Origin: Ligustrum vulgare | Taxonomy: Eukaryota > Streptophyta > Magnoliopsida > Lamiales > Oleaceae | Assembly: GCA_963555705.1 (NCBI GenBank) | Contig: OY743172.1 | Location: 20,211,446 to 20,275,445, forward strand | DNA: 64,000 bases | Direction: 5' to 3' | Shown: in pieces, positions 10,330-21,559 of the stretch | Layout: the number at the start of each line of letters is the position of its first letter | Numbering within the stretch: the stretch's first letter is position 1 | The notes under the pieces: generated by a model | The model's database searches: none | The model's input: the letters and a program-made list of their open reading frames with translations, nothing else | What the model was told of the DNA's origin: nothing | Made by a program: the position numbers and the translations under genes

Positions 10330-10590
10330 ACAAACGTACCCGGTCCTCAAAGGCCGCCGGCCGTCTACTCATGGTCTTTCCACTCCCCCCTGATCGTCCT
10401 GCTCCTCATGGTACCAGAGATTCCATGAAGTTTGTACTTAACCCCTAGGTATAAGGTTCGAATCCCTGGGGAGGTAAAAATTCACTTCTTGGAAACGAAG
10501 CTGCCAGCCCTTGAGGAGCAAGACGACTAGGGGGGAGTTGAAAGACCATGAGTAGACGGCCGGCAGCCCTTGAGGACCGGGTACGCTAAA
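10330..10590 (+). mobile_element. Foldback element with tRNA-like core, copy 2
   Basis: Left arm ACGTACCCGGTCCTC..., right arm ...GAGGACCGGGTACGCTA. The core has the canonical pol III B box GGTTCGAATCC (10455-10465) and a truncated A-box region (CATGGTACCAGAG). It is head-to-tail with the next copy. Confidence 0.6.
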
Positions 10591-10595
10591 AAAAA

Positions 10596-10783
10596 TTGGT
10601 CTAATGGTATCAGAGATTTCATGGAGTTTGTACTTAAGCCCTAGGTAAAAAGTTTGAATCCCTGGGGAGGCAAAAATCCAGTTCCTGAAAACGAGGCTGC
10701 CAGCCCTTGAGGAGTGGACGACCAGGGGGAATGAAAAGATCATGAGTAGACTGCAGGCAGCCCTTGAGGACCGGGTACGCTAC
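10596..10783 (+). mobile_element. Foldback element with tRNA-like core, left arm missing
   Basis: Starts at the A-box-like TGGTCTAATGG (10597-10607) with no left arm. The B box is mutated (AGTTTGAATCC). It ends ...GAGGACCGGGTACGCTACA. The loss of one arm suggests the tRNA-like core can duplicate with the right arm only. Confidence 0.55.
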
Positions 10784-10798
10784 AAAAAAGACTGTTTT

Positions 10799-11075
10799 TG
10801 TAGCGTACCCGGTCCTCAAGAGCTGCCGGCAATTTACTCATGGTCTTTCCACTCCCCTCTAGTCGTTCTGGTCCTCAAGGACTGCCAAATCTAATGGTAG
10901 CAGGATTCCATGGATTTTTGTACTTAACCCCTAGGTATAAGGTTCGAATCCTGTGGAAGACAAAAATTTACTTCCTGGAAACGAGGCTGGCAGCCCTTGA
11001 GGACAAGGACGACCAGGGGGAGTGGAAAGACCATGAGTAGACGGTCGACAGTCCTAGAGGACCGGGTACGCTACA
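10799..11075 (+). mobile_element. Foldback element with tRNA-like core, copy 3
   Basis: TGTAGCGTACCCGGTCCTC at the left and GAGGACCGGGTACGCTACA at the right form the terminal inverted repeat. The plus-strand core contains ATCTAATGGTAGCAGG and the B box GGTTCGAATCC (10941-10951). It is separated from the previous copy by only 15 bp (AAAAAAGACTGTTTT). Confidence 0.65.
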
Positions 11076-11226
11076 CAGTCAATGAAAATAAAAAAAAATA
11101 TAGCACCGAATATACCAAACAAACTGCTAAATCGAAATATGTACGAGAAATAAAATTGCAGGCTGCAATACCAGTTGAAAATCTCGCAAAAAAAAAATCG
11201 ATAAACACACGGTAATAATTTGAAGG

Positions 11227-11402
11227 CCATGTTTGAGACCCATTATTTTAAAAAAAATTATGGTTTAGAATAGTATTTTTGGGAGGATGTGTAATTAAAA
11301 AATGTTTGACAAGTTAAAAATAGTAGATTTGACTAAAATAGATGGTTGAGATTGAGTGTTAAATAAATTTGATTTACAAAAAATAGAGGCCAAACAAGGG
11401 TG
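11227..11402 (+). mobile_element. MITE, family B (CCAAACAAGGG ends)
   Basis: Left end CCATGTTTGAGACCCATTAT, right end AGAGGCCAAACAAGGG. The interior words TTTTTGGGAGGATGTGT and TAGATGGTTGAGATTGAGTG recur at 13411-13582 and 57011-57119. Non-coding. Confidence 0.6.
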
Positions 11403-11562
11403 AAATCTAACCTATGGACGTCTGGATCTGAAAATCCCAAGAGCGTTTTCAAATATTGAAGCTTGATTTTGGAGACCCAAATGGCTTTGTGTTTTTTTTT
11501 TTTTTTTTTTTTTTTTGATCGGCCCAAATGGCTTTGTTAGTGAGAGCGAGAGAGGGTTCTGC

Positions 11563-11801
11563 TATATAGAGAGGGGTTGTTTAAGAGAGAGGGAGAGGGG
11601 GTTTGCTAATTGGATTGATGTAATGATGTGCGTGTGTTTAATTAACACAGGAGGGAGGGATGGAGATTATATTGGAAGTGAGAGAAAAGGGAACCATATG
11701 TTTGACTTTTGTGTAAAATTCAAAATTGTCGGTCAACCCAAAAGACTTCCAAGCTGGCCCACTGTCGCTCACATTAAAAAATGAGCGTCGCGCTCATGTG
11801 A
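11563..11801 (-). repeat. MULE right terminal inverted repeat
   Basis: Reverse complement of 3587-3830 with small gaps. It ends CGCGCTCATGTGA. A (GA)-rich stretch marks its inner edge. Confidence 0.8.
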
Positions 11802-12003
11802 TCAGAATTGATGTTCCCACATCTTTTCTATGTTTTGATTATAGTTGCTTCTTTACCTAACCAATATACTATTCTACTACAATAAAAGATTCACTTGTGA
11901 AAACATTGTTCCCGTTTTCGTCCTCTTGAAATGGTGTCGTATGGGCTTATTGACCCACGAAACGACAACTAGGACGACACCGTATGAATTCATTATGTTT
12001 GAA
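11802..12003. other. Intergenic spacer
   Basis: AT-rich DNA with a small inverted repeat GGTGTCGT...ACGACACC (~11933-11980). No gene or element end recognised. Confidence 0.4.
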
Positions 12004-12011
12004 ACAGAGAC

Positions 12012-12871
12012 TAGGGGTAGGTAAAAAGATCGGAACCAAAATGATCGAACCGGAACCGAATCGAAAAAATTGGAACCATATGGTTTTAAAAAAATAAAAT
12101 AGGAAATTGGTTTTGAAACCGAGAATCGATTGATTTTCGATTCGGTTCTTGGTTCCGCCTTTAAAACCGAAAAATCGAAGTTAGAATCAGTCTTTGATTC
12201 TTGTTTATTTTTTTTTATGGTCTTAATTGGTTGTCCTAAAACTAAAAATCAAAAGATTTTATAATTTTTTTGGGTAAAGTGAAAACGATTAATTTTTTTT
12301 TTATGAAATTTGTTACGTTTCTATATCATTGTAACATTTAACTTCATACTAGGACTGAAATTATTAGTAAATGAAAATCGAATAAGACTAATTTATTAAT
12401 AAGCGAAGTTGTAAATGATCACGATAAAGTTCATTAAATATTTAAATACAAATATAAAATAATTAATAAAAATGCATTTAAAACTCATTATTCATCCAAA
12501 AAGTTTACTATATTGTCATCATCGAAAAACCTTTTAAATCATTTGTTTCTTATTTTTATTCATGAATCTTTTGCATTTTATGGAAAATCCTATACTCTCT
12601 TTAAGGTGAAAGGATTTTCGAAATTCTTGATCTTGATATATTCGGTACAAGTTTATTTCAGGTTATTGGCTCACTTCCCGATACCTGATGATCCTCGATA
12701 AAGCTCTCGAAAAATAATAATTATTATGGAACCAAATTAGAACCGAAACCGAATGGTTTGGTTCTGGCGATTCAATGGAACCGAATTATTCCATTTTACA
12801 ATAATCGAAAAAGTATGATTCAGTTCCGATTCTTGAGATACCCAAACCGAACCACCCGACGCCCACCCCTA
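12012..12871. mobile_element. hAT-type MITE with perfect 8-bp TSD
   Basis: 860 bp from TAGGGGTAGG to GCCCACCCCTA, flanked by the exact target duplication ACAGAGAC (12004-12011 and 12872-12879). Subterminal zones are rich in GGAACCGAA/TTCGGTTC words in inverted orientation. There is no transposase frame. The same end type occurs at 45622-46164. Confidence 0.92.
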
Positions 12872-12879
12872 ACAGAGAC

Positions 12880-13410
12880 TTTGTAACAACACTACACTAT
12901 TTTTTTTTTTTTCATTTTTTACATTAGACACATTTTTTATTTCGAAAATTGTTAATTCTTTGTTTATAAAGACCTGTTTGATAATATTGTATTAATTATA
13001 AATTGATTTATTTATATTTTTTAGATAAAATATGTGAATAAAAGGTGAAGAGAAAAAATGTGTGGTTAAAAAAATTATATTATTTATAAATTAATTTATA
13101 CATTGTAGTAATTGTGTTAAAGAAAATAGACTATTTTATTTCAATCCTCTTTAGAATTTGAAAATTTGATATAAAGCCCTTGTTTAGTTCTCTTTAAAAA
13201 AAAATTTTCTTCAATAGTAATCAATTTCAATCATCCATTAAAAATAAAGCTTACAATATTTGACTTTTCAATAAAATCTTAACCATTTATTCTCCTAAAA
13301 AATACTTTTCATTTAATTTTTTTTTTTTGTAAACAATACCAAACACATACAAAATTTTACACTTGTACATGTCAAAATCATCTATTTTTACCCTTTACAT
13401 CAATATCTAA
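12880..13410. other. AT-rich DNA with decayed MITE-like ends
   Basis: Contains AAGCCCTTGTTTAG (~13176) and, ~190 bp later, ACAATACCAAACACA, which look like worn ends of a family-B-like MITE. No coding sequence is seen. Confidence 0.4.
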
Positions 13411-13582
13411 GCCCCCGTTTGGCTCCCAGTTCTTGAGAAATATTTTGGTTTTGAATAGTGTTTTTGGGAGAATGTGTGGTTAAAAAATATTTGAAAAGTA
13501 AAAAATGATGAATTTGAGTAAAATAGATGATTGAGATTGAGTGTTAAATAAATTTGACTTTTGAAAAATGAGGGCCAAACAG
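13411..13582 (+). mobile_element. MITE, family B
   Basis: Left end GCCCCCGTTTGGCTCCCAG, right end AATGAGGGCCAAACAG. The interior GTTTTTGGGAGAATGTGTGG and GATTGAGATTGAGTG match 11227-11402. It lies 40 bp from the retrotransposon insertion site. Confidence 0.65.
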
Positions 13583-13622
13583 ATATTCTAAATAAACTAC
13601 TCGCAATAGTTTTGATCCAAAG

Positions 13623-14401
13623 TGTTATATACCGATATGAGGTGGAAAATGAATAAAGCAGTCAAATAGTCGATAGCCAAACAGTTGCCACAAATTGATG
13701 AAACAGCCCAGGATGTTTTGAATCACGACCTCAATGTCCTTTATCACGATCGATGTTAATTGTTCGAGCCGATCTGAATTGTATTATCCGAGGTGAATTG
13801 TGGACCGAGGTGATTCATGCCAACGAAGTGAATTCATGGGACCGAGGTGATTTGTCCGACCGAGGTGAAGCTTGCGAGCCGACCTCAATGGCGGAAGACG
13901 AAGACGACGTGGGAGTAGGTAGTATTATCAAATCAGCCGTATTATGTGTCAGTAATCATCATTATTTGTAATATGTCAGAGTAATCATTTGATGTATGTC
14001 TGTCAGAAGGGTCAATCACCCTTTTCAGTCACTCCCTGCAGAAGTGATATGTTGTAATGATTATGTTTCAACTCCTCAACTACTATAAATAGGAGGAGTA
14101 AATGCTCATTAAGGGGCATGTAATATGAAAAAACCTCTCCAAACTCTTGCTATTTAATTTCGTTAATTCGACCGGCTATCAGATCGGTATCGAACTGGAC
14201 GTGAATTTGTGCAACTTTGATCTCAGTTCGCTTTCGATCTGTTACCTTTCCGATATCTTATAATATCTTGGACTTTGTTACAACGACGACTCTTTAATTA
14301 AAGAGCTGCATACTAAGACAAATTAATCAAAAACATACAATCCAACTACTAATTCGAGAGATAATACCACTTTTATTTGTTGACAAAAATAGACGTCAAC
14401 A
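13623..14401 (+). repeat. 5' LTR of the Tat element
   Basis: 779 bp, TG...CA. Contains four CCGAGGTGA motifs (13789-13867), a TATA box at 14083 and the terminal word TTGACAAAAATAGACGTCAA, itself partly palindromic. Confidence 0.95.
14083..14092 (+). promoter_or_regulatory. LTR TATA box
   Basis: CTATAAATAG in the 5' LTR, conserved at 26965-26974 in the 3' LTR. It would set the U3/R boundary ~30 bp downstream and start the genomic RNA. Confidence 0.75.
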
Positions 14402-14425
14402 AATTAGCGCTAGAAGGAGGGCCCG
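14402..14425 (+). promoter_or_regulatory. Primer-binding site region
   Basis: AATTAGCGCTAGAAGGAGGG follows the 5' LTR directly, where reverse transcription is primed by a tRNA 3' end. I cannot name the tRNA with certainty. Confidence 0.6.
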
Positions 14426-14467
14426 TATCCTTGTATTCGGCAATCACATATTTGCTCTTGCATCATA

Positions 14468-16200
14468 ATGAGTAACATGCAAAATTCAGGGAGCCGCCGG
14501 GGACATCGTGGTGAGGATTCGCAAGGGAATTCTCGTATGTCCAGGAGGTCCGCCATTCCGCGACCCCCAGCGGAGGCCAACATGGGAATGGTCCTAGATC
14601 GACTTGATAGGATGCAAAGGGAAATGGAAGAGATGAGGAGAAATCAGGATCGAGGTCGTCACCAAGAGGAGCGTGAAGTGCAATCGCAATTGCAAAGATC
14701 CGATGGACGCTCACACTTCGAAGAACAACTAACTGGACGCTCTAACAACACCAAGAGTGCGGTAGGTGAAAGCACACCTTATGTACGGAGTCAAAAATCG
14801 CTGAGTTGGATGGGACCGAATCAAGCGAGAAGGGGTGAAAAAGAAGAGGAGAGTAAGGCTGTACGGACTAAGGAACATGGGGACAGATCTCCGATAAAAA
14901 AAGTGAATCCAGAAAATCGGCCGGCTGGTAGCTCGACTCTTCATTTGGGTCAGCCACCGACTTTTCCGTCAAGCAGACCGGATCAAACTGAAGTTGAGCA
15001 ATTAAAGAAGAGACTGTCTGACTTGGAGGCAAAACAAGAAGGGTTGGGATCAACAGAACCGTCTAGCAAGAGGACATCACCTTTCACGGAGATCATATTG
15101 TCACAACCTCTGTCGAGCAAAATGAAGATACCTCATCTCGCCGGGTACAATGGGGAGACTGACCCGGTGTTGCATCTGGACCAGTACATGTCATGAATGG
15201 AGCTCCAAGGGGCAAGCGACGCAATAATGTGTAGGGATTTTCGCTTAACTCTTGGGGACCGGGCTCAACGATGGTTCCGCAATATATCTCAGCACTCCAT
15301 ATCAAGTTGGTCTCAACTAAGTAGCCAGTTCTTGAAGCAATTCATGGGGTCGAAAATTCCAACCACACCGAAGGAAAGCTTGGTGACCATTAGACAGGAG
15401 AATGATGAATCACTAAAGAGTTATTTGGGCCGCTTTAATAGACAGATCATGGGAATGGAAAGAATATCGGACGACGCGCTGCTCATGGCTGTTCTGTCGG
15501 GCCTACAAACGCAGACTCGTTTCTGGTGGTCAGTACATGAGGGTGGACCTCGTACGTACCAGGAGTTTCTTAACAGGGCGGAGAAGTTTATCAATGCCAA
15601 GGAGGCGTCAGGTCCCAAAGAAGGTCATCATAATACAGCGGCGATGTCAAACAAGAAGGAAAGCAGGGATGATAAGAAAGAATTTAAAAGGAATAGTTCT
15701 GGGAAAAAGAGAGACTATAAACCAGCGGATAGGTTCCGTCCATATAATCCCGAACAAAGAAGTGGGCTCACCCCATTAAATGCATCAACTGAGGTCATTT
15801 TCATGAATGAGAAAGACAAGGGGATAATTCCGCCGTCCGGCCGATAAAGCAGAATCCGAATAACTTGGACTCCTCCCGGTATTGCAAATACCACAGGTCA
15901 GTAGGACACGCCACGGACGAATGCCGAAATTTGAGATTTGAAATTGACAGGTTAATAAAGAGGGGAAGCTTACAAGAATACGCTACTGAGCCACGGGATT
16001 CAGGAAGACAATTCAAACAACAAGAGAAGTATGCCATCCATCAGGGGATAGAGCCTTACGGCAAAGATCGGGCTGATGAAATCCGTACAATTGTGAGCGA
16101 AAATGAAGTGCAGGTCGGGTCAAAGAGGAAAAGGGGAGAGTTCGGTCGAGAAGCCCGAAATAGCTATCAGATATGTAGTCATGCAATGACGCCAAACGAT
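14468..16200 (+). pseudogene. Tat-element gag, disabled
   Basis: Starts at ATG 14468 with a long Arg/Glu/Gln-rich N-terminus containing a coiled-coil-like stretch (MVLDRLDRMQREMEEMRRNQ). The capsid-type gag domain follows (LGDRAQRWFRNI, then FNRQIMGM and WWSVHEGGPRTYQEFL). A zinc-knuckle variant of CxxH type lies near 15880-15945 (YCKYHRSVGHATDECRNL). The product would package the element RNA. One in-frame TGA (15194-15196) and a frameshift near 15848 interrupt it. Upstream Arg-rich sequence is typical of Tat gag. Confidence 0.85.
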
Positions 16201-16829
16201 TCGGAGTCTTTCAGTTTCTCTGAGGAAGACGCAAGGGGGGTACTCCAACCACATTCAGATGCTTTGATGATCACGATGCCGGTGAGCGGTATAAAGATCC
16301 ACAGAACTCTGGTAGATGACGGTAGTGCTGTGAATGTGTTATACTGGAAGACCTTTGAAAAAATGGGAATTGACCCTCGTAGCTTACTGCCAAGGAGAAC
16401 AAGGATTCAGGGTTTCACTGGTGACTACATCTATCCGAAAGGTGAAATATCTTTACTGGTGGAACTGGGGACAGGATCTTGTCAGAGGCGCGTGATTGCT
16501 GATTTGTGGTAGTAGACGTCGTGACAAACTACAATGCCATATTGGGAAGACCGATCCTCCACGAGCTTAAGGCAGAAGCTTCAATTTATCACTATTGTCT
16601 GAAATTTCCTACACCACACGGGGTGGCTACCATAAGGGGGGACCAGAGGGTTGCTCGGGAGTGCAATTTAGGCTTCGCTTCCAACAATGTCCAAATGGAA
16701 GAAGAAGAAAGCCCCGTTGTGGAACAAAGTGGAGAAGACGAGCCGATAACAGAGCTGCAAACGCTGGATCCAAGAGGTACACAGGATAGGGGGTCAGTCA
16801 GGTCCTGTGGAAGAGTTGGATATTGTTAA
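16201..16829 (+). pseudogene. Tat-element aspartic protease region
   Basis: Residues TLVDDGSAVNVLYWKTF hold the retroviral-type active-site Asp with the DGS variant usual in this lineage. FTGDYIYPKGEISLLVELG and YNAILGRPILHELKAEAS follow, the latter being the conserved C-terminal GR-P-L segment. A stop and frame change near 16510 (LW-stop, then VVDVVTNYNAI) splits it. It would process the gag-pol polyprotein. Confidence 0.85.
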
Positions 16830-19800
16830 AGGTGACGATGCAAAACCTGATGTCGAATTCAGAGTGGGACGTGGGTTAATGGAGCCCATCAGGACCGACC
16901 TCATCAATTTTTGAAAAAGACTTCAGATGTGTTTGCATGGACTCACTCGGGCATGGAAGGGATTGATCCTAAACGTGCATGCCACCACCTCCAAGTTAAT
17001 CCTGATTTCAAACCTAAGGTACAAAAAAGGAGGTCGCTTAATCCTGAACGGTATAAAGCACTGGCAAGGGAGGTGGTGAAATTACTTAGCAACGGATTTA
17101 TCAGGGAATCTTTCTATCCTGTGTGGGTAGCAAACCCAGTGCTGGTAAAGAAAAGCAATGGGACATGGAGGCTGTGCATCGACTTCTCTGACCTGAACAA
17201 AGCATGCCCCAAGGATAGTTTCCCCCTCCCAAGGATAGACCAAATGGTGGATGCTACGGCCGGACATCAGCTCCTCAGCTTCATGGACGCTTACTCGGGG
17301 TATAACCAAATACCGATGAATGAAGCAGATGAGGAGCATACCTCGTTTATGACTGATCGAGGACTCTATTGTTACAAGATGATGCCGTTTGGTTTAAAGA
17401 ATGCTGGAGCAACGTATCAGCGTTTGGTGAATGAAATGTTCAAAGATCTCATCGGGAAAACGATGGAGGTATATGTCGATGACATGCTCGTAAAGAGTAT
17501 CCAAGCTGGAGACCATATTCAGCACCTTGATGAAATGTTTCGAATACTGTGAACTTACAGAATGAAACTGAATCCCAAGAAATGTTCCTTCGGGGTAGGA
17601 TCAGGGAAATTTTTGGGCTACCTGGTAAACCAAAGGGGTATCGAAGTTAACCCTGATAAAATACAGGCGTTGATGCAGATGAGGGAACCAAGGAGAATTA
17701 AAGAGGTGCAAAGTCTGACGGGGAGGATAGCAGCTTTGAACCGTTTCGTATCAAGATCTACGGATAAATGTCGGCCATTCTTCGATATTATCTGGAAGAA
17801 CAAGGATTTTGAGTGGACGAAAGAATGCCAGACGCCCTTTGAAGAATTGAAGAAGTAGTTGGCGTCCCCGCCTGTCCTTTCCAAACCGATATCGGGAGAA
17901 GTGCTCTCTATATACTTGGTCGTTTTCGAACTAGCAATGAGTGCTGTCCTTGTGAGAACCGAGCAGGGAGTTCAACGACCAGTCTACTATGTCAGCCAGG
18001 CCCTGCACGACGCCGAACTTCGATATTCTGAAATGGAAAAACTAGCCTATGCTTTGATAATGTTGACTAGAAAATTGAGGCCTTACTTTTTGGAGCATCA
18101 AGTTGAAGTATTGACAAATTACCCTCTGAGACAGGTGCTACAAAAACCCGAGATGTCTGGACGGTTATTGAAATGGGCAGTAGAGTTGGGACAATTCGAC
18201 CTCGTGTACAAAGCGAGAGCCGCCATCAAAGGGCAAGCCTTGGCTGATTTCATGGTGGAGCTCACACCAACTAACTTAAGTTGTTGTGCGGAGGTAGATA
18301 GGACATTGCGTTTATACGTGGACGGTTCATCAGCTGGAAACCGGGCAGGGGCTGGGGTTGTCCTAATCAGCCCCGATAATCAATTCTTCTACCGCTCCTA
18401 CCGTTTTGAATTCGAAGCAACCAACAATGACGCTGAATATGAGGCTCTGATTGTGGGAATGGACATGGCTCAAGCGATGGGTGTTGATAGCCTTATCCTG
18501 CACAGCGATTCACAACTGATAATCAACCAAATCCGGGGAACGTATGAAGCCAGGGGTGAAAAGATGAAGACCTACAAAGCAAGGGTTTTAGAGGAGCTGA
18601 AGAAGTTTAGGCATGCAGAGTTTATCCAGATCCCTCGATCCAAAAATAGTCAAGCGGATGCTTTAGCTCGCTTAGCGACAAGTGAAGGAACGTCTGAATT
18701 GGAAAGCATATCGATCGAAACCTTCTTGCAATCCGCCTTAAAACCGTCACCTTCAATCGTCCTGCAAACCTCTCTGAAGAGGACATGGAAGGATGAAATT
18801 ATCCAATACTTACGAGAAGGGACGACGCCACTTGATCAAGTGAATGCTCGGAGTTTGAGGATCAGATCTGCGAGGTACACTTTAATTGGGGATGATTTGT
18901 ACAAGCGAGTTTTCTCCCTACCACTGTTAAAATGTTTAGACAATGAAGAAGCTGAATATGTGATGAGAGAAATCCATGAGGGCATTTGCGGGAACCATAC
19001 AGGGGGACAAGCTATGGCGTTCAAAATTATTAGGCAGGGGTACTTTTGGCCTACCTTGAAGAAGGACGCGAATGAGTTTGTAAAGACCTGCGACAAATGT
19101 CAAAGGTTCGCCCCGATCATGAGGAACCCTCCCGAAGAGCTGACTTCAGTGATGAGCCCATGGCCGTTCGCTAAATGGGGAGTAGATCTGATCGGGCCAT
19201 TACCAACGGTAAAAGGGGGAAACAGGTTTGCTATAGTTGCAGTGGATTATTTTACAAAATGGGCAGAAGCTGAACCGCTGGTCAAAATTACGGAGCAGAA
19301 AACTACAGACTTCATATGGAAGTCAATCATTTGTAGGTTCGGAATCCCACAATCCATTGTAACAGACAACGGTAAACAGTTCGACAACGAAAAGGTTTAA
19401 ATCTTTTTGTGAAGGGTTGGGCATCAGGAAGCATTTCTCCACTCTGAACCATCCTCAGTCCAACGGGCAAGTCGAAGCGGTGAACAAGATTATCAAGCAT
19501 AATCTAAAAATCAGACTCGAAAAACCTGAAAGGAACGTAGGCGGAAGAGCTACCCGGGGTATTGTGGTCCTACCAGACAACCCACAGGGCGTCAACAAGA
19601 GAGACCCCGTTCACTTTGGCCTTCGGGACAGAAGCTGTAATCCCGATAGAGATGGGTATGCAATTGTTTCGGGTCACTCACTTCAATGAGAAAGATAACC
19701 ATGATGCCCTCACTGCTGAATTGGACCTTACGGAGGAGAAGCGATTACAAGCACAGGTCAGGAATGCAGTATACAAGCAAAGGAGTGTGAGGTATTACAA

Positions 19801-19860
19801 TGCCAGGGTGAGACCAAGAAAGTTCCAAATGGGGGATCTGGTGTTAAGAAAGACGACCAC

Positions 19861-21312
19861 TGTTGGGTGCATTTTACATGCATATTTCATACATTTTTGG
19901 TAATACTTTTTGAGTAATTTGGACAAATACCTACTTAATTGTGCATGTTTTGTGGTTAAATAGGTTTACCAATCAACTTCATGGAGAAAACACAAGAAAG
20001 AAGCTAAATGGATGAATACTTGAAGAAATTGAGGAGAAAAGAGTTAAATCCATCAAAGAGTCAAAATTAGAGCCAAACTGCAACTACGCGATCGCGTGGT
20101 AATTCTCAAGTCGCGTTCGCGAACTCAAGCAAAAATCCAACCCGAGACTTATAATGCCAACCACGCGATCGCGAGCCAGTCAGCCACGCGATCGCGTGGT
20201 CATAAAATGAAGCGAAAATCTGGGCCGACCCGGTGCGACCCGATCCGGCCCAGATGCTGAAACACGCGGATCTACGCGATTTGGGTGTATTTTTGAGTGA
20301 TTTTGATTTTTTGGATTCATTCTTTTCTCTTCCAAACCCTAGAAAACCCTAGCTCTTTCTCTTTCTCTTTTATTTTACTCTTTTATCTTGTAATTTCTCT
20401 TGAGTTTGTATAGTTTAGTTGATGAATATTGATTAAGGGGAGAAATACCAACATTATTGTGGAAGAATAGTGATATTTGGAAGCAAGAATCATTGGTGAA
20501 GGGAAGTGTTTTTGCTTAATCTTCATATTTCTCTATTTACTTTACTCTATTGTTGAAATGATGTATTTAATTCTTGAATTTTATTGTTATTTCACTATGG
20601 GCTAAACTATTTTGTGTTGGGATGTTGATGAAGCTTGACCTAGCCTAGTTGATTTTAATGCTTGTATTAAGAATTTAAGCTTTTTATTATCTTGTGCATT
20701 TATTGTTGTATTTATTGACTAGCATTTTTGTGGCCACATTTATGCTTAGGTTTCATGGAATGTGCAATTATTGAGAAATTGTTGTGTATTCTAGATCAAT
20801 ATAATATTTGCTCTAGGTTCTTGTTTAGGATAGAGATATACCTAAAACCCTAGATGACCCATTAAGTTATTTTCACATAGGTTTAATGCAATTGGTGTGT
20901 TTTTAATCGACATAGAGATATAGTAGGTTAATACCACTAGTTAGGGTTGATTTCACTCGAGAGAGGTAATTGGCTAAGCTTGGAAAATCGGGTCTAACAT
21001 GATTGATGAATTGCATCTCTTTTTCCTTGTTGATAATTTAATTAGGTAATGGTCAAGTGGAATCAAGAATCCCAACACTCCTTTATCATCTATTCATCAC
21101 CATTTTTCTAGTTATTTATTTACCATTGCAAATTTAATTCTAGTACGAGAACATTCCCAAACAAATCTTTATTGTGTGTGTTTCTTATTAAAATTAATTA
21201 TACTAGAGTGTAATTGAAATAGACAATCCTTGTGGGATCGATAAACCGGACTCAATTAGTCCACTATCACTTGTATACGACTCGTGCACTTGCGGTGTGT
21301 TTGTAGCGAACA
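19861..21312 (+). mobile_element. Solo LTR (family G) nested in integrase
   Basis: 1452 bp, TGTTGGGTGCATTT...TTTGTAGCGAACA, flanked by exact 5-bp target duplication ACCAC (19856-19860 and 21313-21317). Removing it and one ACCAC restores the integrase frame at the junction (Lys-Thr-Thr-Thr-Thr-Arg). Near its 3' end it carries the common plant LTR words TGTGGGATCGATA and GTGCACTTGCGGT. It has no internal region or primer site, hence a solo LTR. A sister copy lies at 54637-56258 (-). Contains ACGCGATCGCG palindromes. Confidence 0.93.
20086..20199. repeat. CGCGATCGCG palindrome cluster in the solo LTR
   Basis: ACGCGATCGCGT (20086), CCACGCGATCGCG (20161) and the full 16-bp palindrome CCACGCGATCGCGTGG (20184-20199), with TCGCGTTCGCGAAC between. 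The same words occur in the sister LTR at 55800-55891, so they are conserved parts of this family. Confidence 0.85.
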
Positions 21313-21559
21313 ACCACTACGCGTGAACCTTTGGGACCAAACTGGGGAGGGCCGTATCGAATCAAGAAGGCTGTGAGCAATGGATCTTACGAACTAGAAA
21401 CACTTGACGAAATTCAACTTCAACACCCCTGGAACGCAGAACACTTGAAGAAATATTTCCAGTAGGACAGGATGTGAAATGGAATGTGAATATTTTTTTG
21501 ATGTCAACCAAAATGTAATCAAATGAATAAAGAGTTTAATGTTTCAAAGTATGCAAATC

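Larger units (their letters stand above)
3587..11801 (+). mobile_element. Mutator-like element (FAR1-type MULE) with long terminal inverted repeats
   Basis: The ends are long inverted repeats. The left begins TCACATGAGCGCG (3587) and the right ends CGCGCTCATGTGA (11801). Both arms then share GAGCGACAGTGGGCCA, GGTTGACCGACAATTTTGAA and GTGTTAATTAAACAC. Between them lie a FAR1-type transposase pseudogene, a convergent GRF zinc-finger pseudogene and several later insertions, which explain the 8.2-kb size. Long inverted repeats plus a FAR1-like transposase fit the Jittery/FAR1 branch of MULEs. No 9-bp target duplication is evident next to either end. Confidence 0.75.
16911..21465 (+). pseudogene. 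Tat-element RT, RNase H, second RNase H and integrase, disabled and split
   Basis: Reverse transcriptase shows WRLCIDFSDLNKACPKD, FMDAYSGYNQIPM, MMPFGLKNAGATYQR and the catalytic YVDD at 17472-17483. A Ty3-type RNase H follows (PVYYVSQALHDAELRYSEME), then a second, plant Tat-type RNase H (LYVDGSSAGNRAGAGVVL, NNDAEYEAL, LHSDSQLI). Integrase has the zinc finger (CGNHTGGQ..., CDKCQRF) and the DDE core (WGVDLIGPLP, IVTDNGKQF, HPQSNGQVEAVN). Its C-terminal GDLVLRK motif resumes after the nested LTR as LGPNWGGPYRI and ends at the stop 21463-21465. Lesions: stops at 17550 and 17856, frameshifts near 19395 and 19550, and the LTR at 19861. Confidence 0.95.

Noticed and set aside
10330..11075. A real tRNA gene
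   Set aside because: A- and B-box-like words are present, but the acceptor and D-arm pairing do not close and the unit is flanked by foldback arms, so it is tRNA-derived repeat DNA.
14463..19096. Many reverse-strand frames under gag-pol
   Set aside because: Shadows of the plus-strand retroelement coding sequence; no independent motifs.
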